DNA from: Cherax quadricarinatus
Lineage: Eukaryota; Arthropoda; Malacostraca; Decapoda; Parastacidae
DNA: 64,000 nt
Assembly (NCBI RefSeq): GCF_038502225.1
Contig: NC_091357.1
Location: 4,074,130-4,138,129 of the forward strand
Direction of reading: 5' to 3'
Positions 1 to 10,604 of the stretch are shown piece by piece (within the stretch, counting starts at the first letter, position 1; every line of letters starts with the position of its first letter). The position numbers and the translations under genes were made by a program. The notes beneath the pieces were generated by a model. It had not been told where the DNA came from and searched no databases. It saw nothing but the letters and a program-made list of their open reading frames with translations.

Positions 1-720
1 CTGCATCTGCTCTTAGTTTCTACCTCCATAGATAAATAAATATCTTCATTTACTACAAGTATATATACAAGGTATACAGGCCTAGCTGACATCAATGACA
101 TACTACTATATAGAAAGTACCTTGTTATGCGGAGCATTTCGGGCAAATTAGGTCCTTGTCCCAGGATGCGACCCACACCAATCGACTAACTCCTAGGTAC
201 CCATTTTACTGATGGGTGAACATAGACAACCGGTGTAAAGAAACACGCCCAATGTTTCTACCCGCTCTGGGAATCCAATACAGACCCTCGCCGTGTGAAG
301 CGAGAGCTATAGCGATCAGACCACGGGGGACTAAAGCACGGACCACCAGAGCAACCATTTACAAGGACTTCCGACATCTTGGCAGACACGCAGCTAAATG
401 CGATGCATGTGATCAACTCTGTGGGCACTTTCTTGAACGCTGTGTGCCTAATTGTCCACTTACTGAGAAATACAGATACTAAAATAGCCAATGTGATATA
501 TCAAGAAATCTTATTAATGAAAATAAGACACCAGAAATATTAAGCAAATTTATAAGTCCAGATGTACTCCTATTAACCCTTTTGTGTATCCATATGCTCT
601 TGTGCTACCCTCCCCAGGTTGGACATGAGGTGCACAATGAACTAGCTACTTTGGAGGCAAAATCTTAATCTGATCTCTTTAAGACAAGCTGAGACTGGTT
701 GGTAATTCTTTTTTTTTTTT
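1..720. other. No gene recognised
   Basis: Unique-looking sequence with a short T-run near 710-724. The open frames here are under 90 codons, on both strands, and resemble no family I know. I see no RNA gene or tandem repeat. Confidence 0.5.
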
Positions 721-724
721 TTTT

Positions 725-1865
725 GCACAACGGAAAGGTGTTGAAAAGTTAGCAATCTCTGACATTCGTCGAGTTCTCTATTTATTAGAGGTACTTGCAC
801 AGTCTGCTGAGTCTCTAGTTTTGATTGGGAGTGACCTCGGTGTTCGGGTTTGGAACCAGTCCCTCCAGGATTTTTCTAGGTGTAAATTATGATGTAGCTT
901 TCTCACGTACGTTTCACGTAATACAGTTGAATACCAGTAGTTAAGATGATAGATTGAGCGTATACGGGCGGTGAAAGTTCTCTACGTTTTCCAGCCTTGA
1001 AGGTGACCGTCAGTATACAGTAGTATTCCAGCCTGGTGAGATCCAGTGACCTGAAGAGTATCATCATTGGCTCAGCATGTCTTGTCTTGAAAGTTTGTTA
1101 TCCAGCCTGTCATTTTCCTTGTGGCAACATTGGTAACATTGTTGTGATCCTTGAATGTGAGATGTCTCCCACATGGAACTTTCGCTCTATTGAATTATTT
1201 GATTTTGTTAGTCTTTACTTCTTCCATTCTTCCATAGAGAAGCAACTGAAACTTTGTCCTCTTTGGACATCATTTTTTTTTTGTCTAAGGCCCATTGGAA
1301 GATGATATTTATATCAGAGTAATTTGTATTCGCTGTATCTTCGACGGACGCTACTCCTAGATTCTGATGTCATCAGCAAACAATGTCGGATATACGAATG
1401 AGCAACAGAAGTTGGGGGGAGTACTGTGCCCTGAGAAACAGCTTTTCACTGTTCCAGTCTTCGACTTCACTGTTTACTACTGCTATGAGTTTGTTAAAAA
1501 AAAATCCATCTGCCCAATTTCCGAGTTATTTCTTTTGCACACATCTTGTGTGCTATCACACCAAGATTGTACTTGTCGAATGCTTTTGCAAAATTAGTGT
1601 ACACTACATCAGCATTTATCTTGTCTTCCAGTGTACCCAAGACTGTGTGTTGATCTAATAGGTGTGAAAGGCAGGAGCGACCTGCCCTAAACCCAGACTG
1701 CCTTGGTTTGTACAGTTGTGATTCTATGGGACTGGCAGTGTTGTTTCTTAGGATCCGTTCAAAGATTTTGATAATGTGTGAAATTATGGCTATTGGCCTA
1801 TGGTTTTCCGCGACTGCATTGTCACCTTGTGAAATGAGGCGATATCATTGTGGGATGACACCTGT
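725..1865 (-). pseudogene. LINE A (CR1/jockey-like) reverse transcriptase relic
   Basis: Read on the minus strand, this stretch encodes the middle and end of a non-LTR reverse transcriptase. In order I can read NHRPIAIISHIIKIFERIL (fingers), FRAGRSCLSHLLDQ near 1661-1694, and FAKAFDK (motif A aspartate) near 1574-1592. A C-terminal tail follows, with remnants of the NYW and LVPNLH region. In-frame stops and frame changes break it, so it is a dead copy. The family recurs more than twenty times in this window, and 51190-52478 is the best preserved copy. The group is assigned from motif style only; CR1 versus jockey is not resolved. Confidence 0.75.
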
Positions 1866-2283
1866 GTTCAGTCTCAGTTGGTTGACGCCTTCACACACTA
1901 GTTCTTACTTACCTAGAGTGTTTAAAACATATGGAATGTAGAATTGATGACCGGTAATAAGTCTGTGTCTCCTGGTGGTAGTTTTTGGTTACGTATGTCT
2001 CCTGGTGATAGTTGTTCATAACTTGTGTCTTCTGGTGGTACTTGTTGATTACCTGTGTATCCTGGTGGTAGTTGGTCACCTAAGTCTCCTGGTGGTAGCA
2101 ACTGGTTACTTGCGTCTCCTACGTACCCGGAGGAGACACAAGTAACCAACAACTACCACCAGGAGACACAGGAGACTTCGCTCATCAATTCTACATTCTA
2201 TATTTTTTAAACACACTACATAAGTAAGTACTAGTGGGTGAAGGCGTCAGTCAACTGAGCCTGGGCACAGGTGTCATCCCATA
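1853..2283. repeat. Palindrome with a minisatellite in its centre
   Basis: The sequence at about 1853-1950 is repeated in inverted orientation at about 2183-2283; both carry the GACGCCTTCAC / GTGAAGGCGTC block and the ends of LINE A. Between the arms are several copies of a 30-bp unit built on GTCTCCTGGTGGTAGT. The last part, about 2125-2170, turns into the inverted orientation. This looks like a fold-back junction at the 5' break of the minus-strand LINE A copy. Confidence 0.75.
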
Positions 2284-2289
2284 ATCATT

Positions 2290-4140
2290 AAAATGATGCG
2301 AGCGTGTGTCATGGCGTTCACTCTTGTTTACACTGTTGTCTATGATGTAAATGGTTTAGAAAACCGATAGGTTGAAGAATGTGAGGCACACTTGTGAAAC
2401 ATTTGGGAATCTTTATTTTGATGCACAAGTGTCTCATTCTTCACACTGTTGTCTTCCATTGTTTGAGTAATTACTCTTCATGTGGAGGGAAACATGAGTT
2501 CATACTATACAGCATCATGAGGAGGAAGATTGTCGTGAGAAGTGCTGGAGGTTGATGACAACATAGTGTTGTAAACAGGGCGATGGTTACTCCACTGTTC
2601 ACTTTTTGTCACAGTAACGTAACTGTATCTCCATCTTTTGGCTTGTTTATGACTTGGGAAGCCTTAATGTAAGTTGTATTACGTCTCCTCTTTACGAGAT
2701 CTATTACCAACGTTTATCTGACTTAATACGCCGGCGCATTACGGTAGTCTCTTGTTATTTTTTATTCCGCGCAGCAATGTTTTGTGCTAATTATTTACCA
2801 GTAAGTCTAGTTAAATCGGTTTTAATTATTGGAACCTCCAGTTAACTTCCGTTCCGTGGACTAACCTAGAGATACGTTTCTCATTTTAGATAAGTTCAGT
2901 TTCCCTCAGTATCCTCTGCTGAGGTCGAAACACAGGCGGGTTTAGCACTTTAATAACTATTTGTCGTGAATCTTCTTTAGCACTCAGTGTAGGAACCACA
3001 ATAAGATGGGAAAATTTGATCTGACTGCAGTGAATTTTTACACTTTTATATCAGAATTAGTGCTGCAATTGAATTTTATGCTAAAAGTAAACTAAATTAT
3101 GCTATTTTTGTGAAGTACTTTGTCAATACATATTTTAACTAAAAAAAAATTGGAGTTTTTCAAGAAATGCTTGAAAAAAGCCTTGAATTTGCCGATTAAT
3201 AAGTAGCGTATTCATCGCCAGATGTATCTCCACGACAGAGTTGTCTTCTGTTTTAGTTAATTCCAGCTTTCTAAATTGGCTTTAGCTCTTAGTCCCCCAA
3301 GAGGGCCGAGAATTGTTGGTCAGTATCCGCAAAAGGTCCAGGAGCTGTCAAGTAACAGCTAAAATGGGAGGTCAGTCGGATAAGAGATTTCAATAAGGCA
3401 AATGAGTGGATCAAGAGCCTGGGAGTGGACCACTGACATGTGCATTTCCCTCTAAATAAGGCAGTGTAGGAATATTTAATACTTCAGTAAAGCTTGTAGC
3501 AAAGGAAGTCACACGTCGTGTCCCTGTACAAGTTTTCATTGATATGTTACCAGAGTAGTTTGTGTTGTGGTTTAGTCGTGCTGCTGAGAACACTCACCAC
3601 AAAGCTGACTACACTTGATGAAATTCACGATGGTCACTACCAAAGGTCAAGATATATGCCGGCAAAGCCATAATTTATTTGGTTTAAAAGAAACCCAATT
3701 AAGATCAAAATGTATGGAGAGAGTAATTAGGTAGTATATTATTAAAAACAGTATAAAGTTATGCCGAGAGTGAGGCTATGGTTTTAGGAGAGGATTATTT
3801 TTTCAGTAAAAGTATGACTTAGAGACGTGTTATATTAACATAGTTGTTTAATATATTTATTGATTGGGGATTGTAAAAGAAGTGAATGTTACGGTGAGGA
3901 GTTAGATTAAGAATCTGATACCAAGTAGTTGTCACAGTTGCTCTTTGCTGTCTTGTAAGCAATGTCCTTTTTGAGTTTTCTTTTCATAACTTAGCATTTG
4001 GAACTTGTCACCACTGAAAGACTTTCCTGCAGTTTTTCTGTGTCTTCTACATAGGTGATTTTATTTATTTTGGCGTATTTTCTTTAATTATAAAGAATCC
4101 CAGTCTTCTGAGGGTTTTTTTTCCGTCTGGGCGTGACAGG
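2290..4140. other. AT-rich stretch without a recognised gene
   Basis: No coding frame above about 63 codons and no family resemblance. A small pLTR-like remnant, with GAAACATTTGG beside a reversed CTTTATT, sits near 2395-2445. The rest is AT-rich with homopolymer runs, and I see no further structure. Confidence 0.5.
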
Positions 4141-4451
4141 ACGCCTACAATGCAGACATGGTCTACACAGGGCTTCTTAATCGGGGGTATCCATACCCCC
4201 GTGGGGGTATGATATCCAAATAATGGGGGTATGGGACTCGATCTCTGAACAGTTTTTAAAACAAACGTTGGTAGATTAGAATAAACTTATCATGTTGTTG
4301 CTGGCAATCGCATATAAAGTCAATCCAAGTTGTTGACATCTTTTGAATATCAAAATGGTATATAATACCGACAGGTTGGTAAGTAAGACACATGTGCAAC
4401 GGTTTGGCATCTTTATTCTGAGATTAAGACACATGTGCAACATCTGGGTAT

Positions 4452-4490
4452 CTTTATTGTAGACGTTTCGCCATCCAGTGGCTTTATCAA
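4452..4490 (-). ncRNA. Hammerhead-like motif
   Basis: Minus strand: TTGATAA, A, stem GCCA/TGGC with loop CTGGA, GAAACG, then AATAAAG. Inverted partner of 4852-4890. Confidence 0.5.
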
Positions 4491-4851
4491 TACAAATTCT
4501 AGGACATAACTTGAAGACAGTAGAACTATGTACAGAAGATGAGGTAATCAGTCCCTCAACCTAGGAGTAGGTGCGAAGAGCACCATAGTCGTGGAGATTC
4601 TGAAGCAGAAGAAAGGAGCCTGGCGCTTATATAGTAACGTCAGGTGTAGCAGACGAGGGCAAATTCACTGGTAGGCGGGATTCCCCAGTGGAAGTAGGTC
4701 CTTCCCAAAGAGATGGGTTAGTTGTAGTAGTAGTTGTCGTAGTCGTGAAGGTTATGTACATGTCTTCGCACCTACTCCTAGGTTGAGGGACTGATTACCT
4801 CATCTTCTGTACATAGTTCTACTGTCTTCAAGTTATGTCCTAGAATTTGTA

Positions 4852-4890
4852 TTGATAAAGCCACTGGATGGCGAAACGTCTACAATAAAG
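4852..4890 (+). ncRNA. Hammerhead-like motif
   Basis: TTGATAA, A, stem GCCA/TGGC with loop CTGGA, GAAACGTCTAC, then AATAAAG at 4884-4890. Core positions 3 and 8 are T and A, replacing the C and G of the canonical hammerhead as a pair. Confidence 0.5.
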
Positions 4891-4969
4891 ATACCCAGAT
4901 GTTGAACATCAAAATGGTATACAATACCGACAGGTTGTTAGGTAAGACACATATGCAACAGTTAGACAA

Positions 4970-5011
4970 CTTTATTCCGAAACGTTTCGCCTACACAGTA
5001 GGCTTCTTCAG
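4970..5011 (-). ncRNA. Hammerhead-like motif, CTGAAGA type
   Basis: Minus strand: CTGAAGA, A, six-pair stem GCCTAC/GTAGGC with loop TGT, GAAACGTTTCGG, AATAAAG. Confidence 0.5.
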
Positions 5012-5198
5012 TCGAATACAGAAAGTAGGCAGGAACAGTAGAGATGTGAAGACGATGTAATCAGTCCATCACCCTTGAAGTCGTAGAATTTGAGGTTGTC
5101 AGTCCCTCGGCCTGGAGAAGTTCAGTTCCATAGTCAGGAACTATCTGAAGATCAAGCGACAGTGCGGAGACTTAAATACTGTCGGAAGGAGAGGTGCA

Positions 5199-5245
<47 letters not shown>

Positions 5246-5325
5246 AGAATGTAGCCACTGAGAGGTCATGTCCCTCTCAGATCCAACACTTCTCACTTCA
5301 CATGACCTCTCAGTGGCTACATTCT

Positions 5326-5360
<35 letters not shown>

Positions 5361-5543
5361 TGCACCTCTCCTTCCGACAGTATTTAAGTCTCCGCACTGT
5401 CGCTTGATCTTCAGATAGTTCCTGACTATGGAACTGAACTTCTCCAGGCCGAGGGACTGACAACCTCAAATCTGCGTCTTCAAGGGTGATGGACTGATTA
5501 CATCGTCTTCATATCTCTGCTGCTGTCACTTTTCTGTACTCGA

Positions 5544-5585
5544 CTGAAGAAGCCTACTGTGTAGGCTAAACGTTTCGGAATAAAG
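5544..5585 (+). ncRNA. Hammerhead-like motif with damaged GAAA
   Basis: CTGAAGA, A, stem GCCTAC/GTAGGC. The GAAA box has become TAAA, then AATAAAG follows at 5579-5585. It is the right-arm partner of 4970-5011; the loss of core G12 predicts no cleavage. Confidence 0.45.
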
Positions 5586-5894
5586 ATACCTAACTCTTGC
5601 ACTTGTCTTACCAACATCTTTGGAAGTGATACTGGTACCTAATAGGACTGATGGTGATGATTTCCACAGTCTGGTGAAGGTGGTATGGGTACATACTGTG
5701 CGGTCTACAGGGGATCTGTAATCGTAAAAAGGTTAACTGCCTCTGGTCTACACGAGCGTGGCCAAAGCACAGTTTAGGAAGGCGAGACCTCGGTTTTCAG
5801 CTGTTAGCTTACGTAAGCTTTATCAGGAAATTGGACATATATTTGGTGGCACGGGTCGTAGTTATATAGTGGCCCACAGCTGGAGCTTTTAGTC

Positions 5895-6060
5895 ATTTGA
5901 CTGAGGCCTTCCACCTGGAGTCTACCTGGAGGGTATTCCGGGGATCAAAGCCCCCGCGGCCTGGTCGTGGACCAGGCCTCCCGGTGGATCAGAACCTGAT
6001 CAACTAGGCTGTTACTGCTAGCCGCACGTAGTCCAACGGCTTACCCCTCTAACCCCTTAA
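5895..6060 (-). pseudogene. LINE A 3'-end fragment
   Basis: Minus-strand match to the extreme C-terminal and 3' segment of LINE A. It carries the SNSLVDQ-coding block and the CCCCCGCGGCC block, as at 31080-31200 and 40440-40560. Confidence 0.65.
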
Positions 6061-6199
6061 AAAATATGGTTATGATTATAACCCTCCAGCTGTTCTTTTT
6101 TTCCAGTCCACGAGAAAGAGGATTGATGTCATTCTTCGTGAACCCGAGTATAAAATCCTTTATTTCATTTATTTTGCAACAGTTTACTACGCTAGTTTT

Positions 6200-6290
6200 A
6201 ACATAAAGAAGGAACACTGCAACAGGCCTACTGACCCATGCGGAGCAGGTCCATTTTCTGCGCGTCGTCCATTTCTTGAGGCTTCTTGCG
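6200..6290. repeat. Dispersed repeat, possibly PLE 3' UTR-like
   Basis: It contains GGAACACTGCAACAGGCCTACTG-like sequence shared with about 43895-43985. It loosely resembles the start of the PLE 3' UTR at 54603-54630 (AAGAACACTGTAGAAGG). The relationship is inferred from this short similarity only. Confidence 0.35.
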
Positions 6291-6649
6291 AGCGTAGAAA
6301 TGTTTTCTTGCTTTTAGATTAACTTGGGTTTACATATGAATATTAAAGTGTATATTGAATTACAGATAAACTATTAAAAAATTGACTGCGGGTACGTCTG
6401 GCAACTAATCGGGTGAGTATACCCCTATTATTAAATTATTGTAAACTTATTTAGTTGGTTTAGACTAAATTGCGCTTGTTATAACAAGGTTAGGTAAGTT
6501 TCCTAAGGTTCTTTAGGTACAAAATTATTAATTTTATATTATCATAAATGAAAAAAATATATCTTTAAATGTATAAGAGAAAATTTTAGAAAGGGTTTAA
6601 TTTTAAAATAGTTCCTGCTAACTGACCAGTTTTACATATTCCGCATGAC

Positions 6650-6790
6650 ATATATATATATATATATATGCAAAACAACCACGGGGGGAATTGAATGATA
6701 GCTCTAGGCTTTTCGTGTTGCAATTAACACATCAGGAACTTGCAATGTTGCAGAAAGGAAGAGATCCAAGCAAATACGATCAGAAGAAGC
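6650..6790 (+). repeat. Dispersed repeat beginning with a TA run
   Basis: Shares AGCTCTAGGC, TTTCGTGTTGCAA and CAATGTTGCAGAAA in the same order with 25465-25530. In both places a TA microsatellite lies close by. The family is not recognised. Confidence 0.5.
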
Positions 6791-6929
6791 GTGTTTGTTG
6801 GAATGAGGCAGAGAGGCAGGAAGTGCACCCATGACGGGGAGAATGTTTTGAGAGATTGTCGAATGTACGTGATGAAGTGGAAGCAGTCATTTGGTGTTTG
6901 GCAGGAGAAAAGGGATGTCTAAGAATGGG

Positions 6930-7140
6930 TGAAGTGTGAATTAGAATAAGTGAAATAACAATGAATAAATTAGAATAAATAGAGTATGAGCTAGAACGAG
7001 TGAAGCGAGTGTTAGAATGTTAAATGTGATTTGGAATGGGTGAAACAATGAAATGTGAGCTAGAATGTGCGATTGAGAGTTTAAATGAGTAAGCGTGAGT
7101 TAGAATGATTGAAGGCTGAATAAGGATGGTTGGAGTGGGA
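6930..7140. repeat. Degenerate short-period repeat
   Basis: Recurrent GAATGGGTGAA and GAGCTAGAATG words at irregular spacing suggest an old, decayed tandem repeat. Confidence 0.35.
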
Positions 7141-7264
7141 GTTACTATTAAATTCAGTGTAACGGGTTAACACACACACAGACTAGGGGTAGCGAGTGAC
7201 TAACTCCCGTAAGAGTACATACTGGTGCTGCCCTCTGTGAGTGGCATCAGTTGAGAACATAGCG

Positions 7265-7440
7265 AATCTTTAAAGATATAAATAAGGTCTTGCAGCGAGC
7301 CTCGGACAAGATGATGTTTAACGAGGACAAGTTTCATTTACTCCGCTGTGGAAAAACAGAGGAAATAAAGACTACCAGAGTACAGGATCAACTCGGATCA
7401 TTCAGTACAACTGAAAGACTTGGTTATTTACACTGAACTG
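7265..7440 (+). pseudogene. LINE A fragment (post-palm region)
   Basis: Encodes VLQRASDKMMFNEDKFHLL, matching the LINE A segment just after the FADD motif, which other copies give as QWATDN...F.EDKF. It is short and isolated. Confidence 0.6.
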
Positions 7441-7779
7441 TTGGTGTAAATACTTGTAATAAACAAAGGAATAAAAATCTGGTAATTATCTTAGTATACC
7501 AACCAGCAGCGTCAGCAAAACAGATAAGGATGTAACGGAATTAACAAATATTTTTTGTCACAGTATTGTGTACGTGTGGTGTGGGACCCAAGACCAGGTA
7601 TATCACGAACATAGTTCTGCTTCTGTAAGTACAAACCACGGAAACTCATTCTCTTGAGGCTGGAACACTGCTGGATTTGAGAGGGACGTGACCTCCCAAC
7701 GACAACATTCTTACCTCTACTAGTGGCCTTCATCTCACCTCCTGGCGGTATATAAGGCTCCATCCTGTCATTTCAACTC

Positions 7780-7975
7780 CATATCGTTTCAGACTGTGGA
7801 ACAATACTCTTCTCCAGACGGAGGGACTGACCACCTCAAAACTTCAAGGGTGATGGACTGATTACATCGTCTTCACGTCTCATCTATCAACTTTTCTGTA
7901 CTCGACTAAGAAGCCTACTGTGTAGGCGAAACGTTTCGAAATAAAGATACCTAACTGTTGCATACGTGTCTTATC
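7780..7975 (+). mobile_element. Solo pLTR-like fragment
   Basis: Carries GAGGGACTGACCACCTC, GGGTGATGGACTGATTAC and the terminal stem GCCTAC/GTAGGC with GAAACGTTTCG and AATAAAG at 7940-7946. One base of the CTGAAGA box is missing (ACTAAGAAG), so the hammerhead-like core is broken. It is closely related to the right arm at 5440-5610. Confidence 0.65.
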
Positions 7976-7984
7976 TAACAACAC

Positions 7985-8490
7985 TGCTGTGTGCAAACAG
8001 TTTCCTTCAAGGCAGGTGAGACTGCTGAGATGGAAAATGTCCAGAGAACTTTCACTGCTCGTATATACTCAAGCATCGTAATTACTGGTAATGCTTGAAG
8101 TCCCTTCAACTGTATTCCCTGGAACGTAAGCGAGAAAGATACATCAATATTTACACTTGGAAAACCTTGGAGGGACTGGTCCCAAACCTGCACGCCGCAA
8201 TCATTCCGTATGAGTACGTGAGACTTGATAGTGCAAAGTGCCTCCAATAATGAGCAGGGACGCGGCTAGTACAGCAAGAGAGAACTCGACGAGTGTCAGA
8301 GGTCCCCGACTTCTCAGCGCTCTCCCTTCGTGCATGAGAGGGATTACCAACAAACCTCTGTCGGTTTTCAAGAGGGAACTGGATAAGTTCCTCAAATCAG
8401 TACCTGTCTACCTGGGCTGTGGTACGTACTCTGAACCGAGTGCGGTAACAACCTCGTTGATCAAGCCTTGATCCTCCAGGGGGCGCCACC
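7985..8490 (+). pseudogene. LINE A C-terminal fragment
   Basis: Plus-strand relic of the LINE A tail. The order is a block equivalent to VQRTFTARI, then SLERKRERYINIYTWKTLEGL, then a segment equivalent to VRGPRLLSALPSCMRGI and FKRELDKFLKSVP. Frame changes occur between blocks. Confidence 0.75.
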
Positions 8491-8529
8491 CCCCAAACAT
8501 CCTTTCAAGTATGTTTCAGGTATCCTTCA

Positions 8530-8700
8530 GATATATTTCAAATATACCTTCGATGAGTACCTTTGATATACCTTTAATGAAGAGTTTTTCTACTGACCTT
8601 GGGGCCCAGGCTTGTGTGCTTTCTTGGTCAACCAGGCTGGTGCTGCTGGTGGCCTGCAGACCCCCACAACCATGACAGCCTGGTTGATGTGGTATTCTTA
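8530..8700 (-). pseudogene. LINE A 3' fragment, subfamily with GCCTGG end
   Basis: The minus strand matches the segment that follows the coding end in the 24200-24340 copy (NSLVDQAST region and its downstream sequence). It lies tail-to-tail with the preceding fragment. Confidence 0.55.
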
Positions 8701-8747
8701 AGATGTCAGGCAGAGAGGAAGTAAAAGCAAGCTCATCTAGATACCTG

Positions 8748-8891
8748 ACTCTTGTGCTCCCTGGCTCCTGCGCTCCCTGGCTCCTGCGCTCCCTGGCTCC
8801 TGTGCTCCCTGGCTCCTGCGCTCCCTGGCTCCTGCGCTCCCTGGCTCCTGCGCTCCCTGGCTCCTGCGCTCCCTGGCTCCTGCGCTCCCTG
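8748..8891. repeat. 16-bp minisatellite, about 9 units
   Basis: Unit CTCCTGCGCTCCCTGG, with C/T changes at one CpG. The open frame through it is an artefact of the repeat. Confidence 0.9.
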
Positions 8892-9045
8892 GTCTCAGCA
8901 GCAAGCAGTGTTACACCCGCGTTAACGACCCTCGCCTCGTTTATGGCGGCAGTTATTGCTTAATTGGTTCTCAGCTTGTTATCTTTATTCTAGTGACAGT
9001 TTAGTGTTTTGTCTCGTGACTGATGCTATAGTTGTCTTATCTCCA

Positions 9046-9838
9046 CCACTGTGGAGCACACAGTAGTGGTAGTGTCCACCACTGTGGAGTACACAGTAGT
9101 GGTAGTGTCCACTGTGGAGCACAGTAGTGGTAGTGTCCACCACTGTGGAGCACACAGTAGTGGTAGTGTCCATCACTGTGGAGCACAGTAGTGGTAGTGT
9201 CCACCACTGTGGAGTACACAGTAGTGGTAGTGTCCACCACTGTGGAGCACACAGTAGTGGTAGTGTCCACCACTGTGGAGCACACAGTAGTGGTAGTGTC
9301 CACCACTGTGGAGTACACAGTAGTGGTAGTGTCCACCACTGTGGAGTACACAGTAATAGTGGTAGTGTCCACCACTGTGGAGTACACAGTAGTGGTGGTA
9401 GTGTCCACCACTGTGGAGTACACAGTAGTGGTGGTAGTGTCCACCACTGTGGAGTACACAGTAGTGGTGGTAGTGTTCACCACTGTGGAGTACACAGTAG
9501 TGGTGGTAGTGTTCACCACTGTGGAGTACACAGTAGTGGTGGTAGTGTTCACCACTGTGGAGTACACAGTAGTGGTGGTAGTGTTCACCACTGTGGAGTA
9601 CACAGTAGTGGTGGTAGTGTTCACCACTGTGGAGTACACAGTAGTGGTGGTAGTGTTCACCACTGTGGAGTACACAGTAGTGGTGGTAGTGTTCGCCACT
9701 GTGGAGTACACAGTAGTGGTGGTAGTGTTCACTGTGGAGTATGCAGTAGGGGTGGTAGCGTCCACCATTGTGGAGTACACAGTAGGCGTGGTGGTAGCGT
9801 CCACCACTGTGGAGTACGCAGTGGTGCTGTCTCCACTG
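9046..9838. repeat. 33/36-bp minisatellite
   Basis: About 23 units of TAGTGGTAGTGTCCACCACT followed by GTGGAGYACACAG. Units are 33 bp on the left and gain an extra GTG triplet (36 bp) from about 9390 on. CC to TTC changes mark the right half. Both lengths are multiples of three, so four frames stay open; none is a gene. Confidence 0.95.
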
Positions 9839-10039
9839 TACACATAGGAATGATTCCCCCCCCCACACATTGTTATTCATGTAAGCAGTGTTCAGAACAC
9901 TGTTATTAACTCACGTCATGCTGCCGCTCGTGTGTTTGGCCTATTGTTTCTGTGCATGTTTGTCTGCGGCAACCACTTAATCTGTGTTACAGATGAAGAC
10001 TTCAAACTTGGTAGGCGGTAATCAGTCCCTCAAGATTAG

Positions 10040-10220
10040 GGGACTGACCACCACTTAGCATGGTTGAGGGACTGATCACCTCCTAGCAAGGCTGAGGGAC
10101 TGATCACCTCCTAGCAAGGCTGAGGGACTGATCACCTCCTAGCAAGGCTGAAGGACTGATCACTTCCTAGCAAGGCTGAGGGACTGATCACCTCCTAGCA
10201 AGGCTGAGGGACTGATCACC
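10040..10220. repeat. 28-bp minisatellite made from pLTR sequence
   Basis: About six units of CTGAGGGACTGATCACCTCC plus TAGCAAGG. The core GAGGGACTGATYACCTC is the internal block of the pLTR elements (for example 4780-4800 and 12005-12020). Confidence 0.85.
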
Positions 10221-10224
10221 TCTA

Positions 10225-10480
10225 GTGAAAAGCAGGGGCACAGTGGGCACAATAAGGAAACACAATATCATCATCCCTGGTCCCAGATTATTCAAACTCT
10301 TACCAGAAGATATGAGAAACACTATTGGAACAAGTGTAGGAGTCCGATCAACCAGGCTGTGATGGATACGTGGGTCAGTGGGTCACCAGCAGCAATACCA
10401 GAGGAGCCTGGCCCATAACCGGACTCCTGGGGTAGAAAAACTCTCGAAACTCATCTAAGGTATATCAGAGGTGTCATCTG
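10225..10480 (+). pseudogene. LINE A C-terminal fragment
   Basis: Starts with GTGAAAAGCAGGGGCACAGT and encodes relics of GPRLF.LLPEDMRNTIGTSV and the DQPGC.GYVG tail. It lies immediately after the pLTR-derived minisatellite. Confidence 0.7.
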
Positions 10481-10604
10481 TGACCCCCTGACTGATAGAG
10501 ACTGTCTGTGTGTAGCTATGCAAATGATTGGTCAACTACACGTGGTTTGCATTTAAATAGGTACAGAAGTACTCTTGTGGTTGTGAGACTGCTCGCGAGG
10601 AAGA

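Larger units (their letters stand above)
4348..4930. mobile_element. Inverted pLTR-like element
   Basis: The left half, about 4385-4560, reappears inverted at about 4765-4910, including the block CATCTTCTGTACATAGTTCT. Each terminus carries a hammerhead-like motif pointing outward. The centre, about 4600-4760, is not repeated inside the element but matches 62750-62940. No coding sequence is present. It resembles a non-autonomous relic of a PLE terminal repeat in inverted arrangement. Confidence 0.7.
4942..5611. mobile_element. 670-bp near-perfect palindrome of pLTR type
   Basis: The left arm is 4942-5271, the right arm 5300-5611, and the spacer only 28 nt (5272-5299). The arms contain a TAG/CTA triplet run of different length on each side, and pLTR ends carrying hammerhead-like motifs. 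The two arms give almost the same conceptual peptide on opposite strands, which confirms high arm identity. It is not coding. Confidence 0.85.
4166..5760. mobile_element. Dispersed element split by a 1.27-kb insertion
   Basis: The two flanks, about 4166-4347 and 5614-5760, form one continuous repeat when joined. The uninterrupted relative is at 62255-62560. Shared landmarks are a GGGGTATCCATACCCC palindrome, AATAAACTTATCA, and CTGGTACCTAATAGGACTG. The family has no name I recognise and shows no ORF. A 12-bp near-identical direct repeat (4336-4347 and 5614-5625, one mismatch) borders the insertion. Confidence 0.7.

Noticed and set aside
4166..4210. GGGGTATCCATACCCC palindrome as a DNA-transposon terminus
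   Set aside because: The same block lies inside, not at the edge of, the relative at 62.26 kb, and no matching inverted terminus or TSD was found.
9037..9909. Val/Thr- and His/Gly-rich frames of 218-277 codons
   Set aside because: By-products of the 33/36-bp array; four frames are open together.
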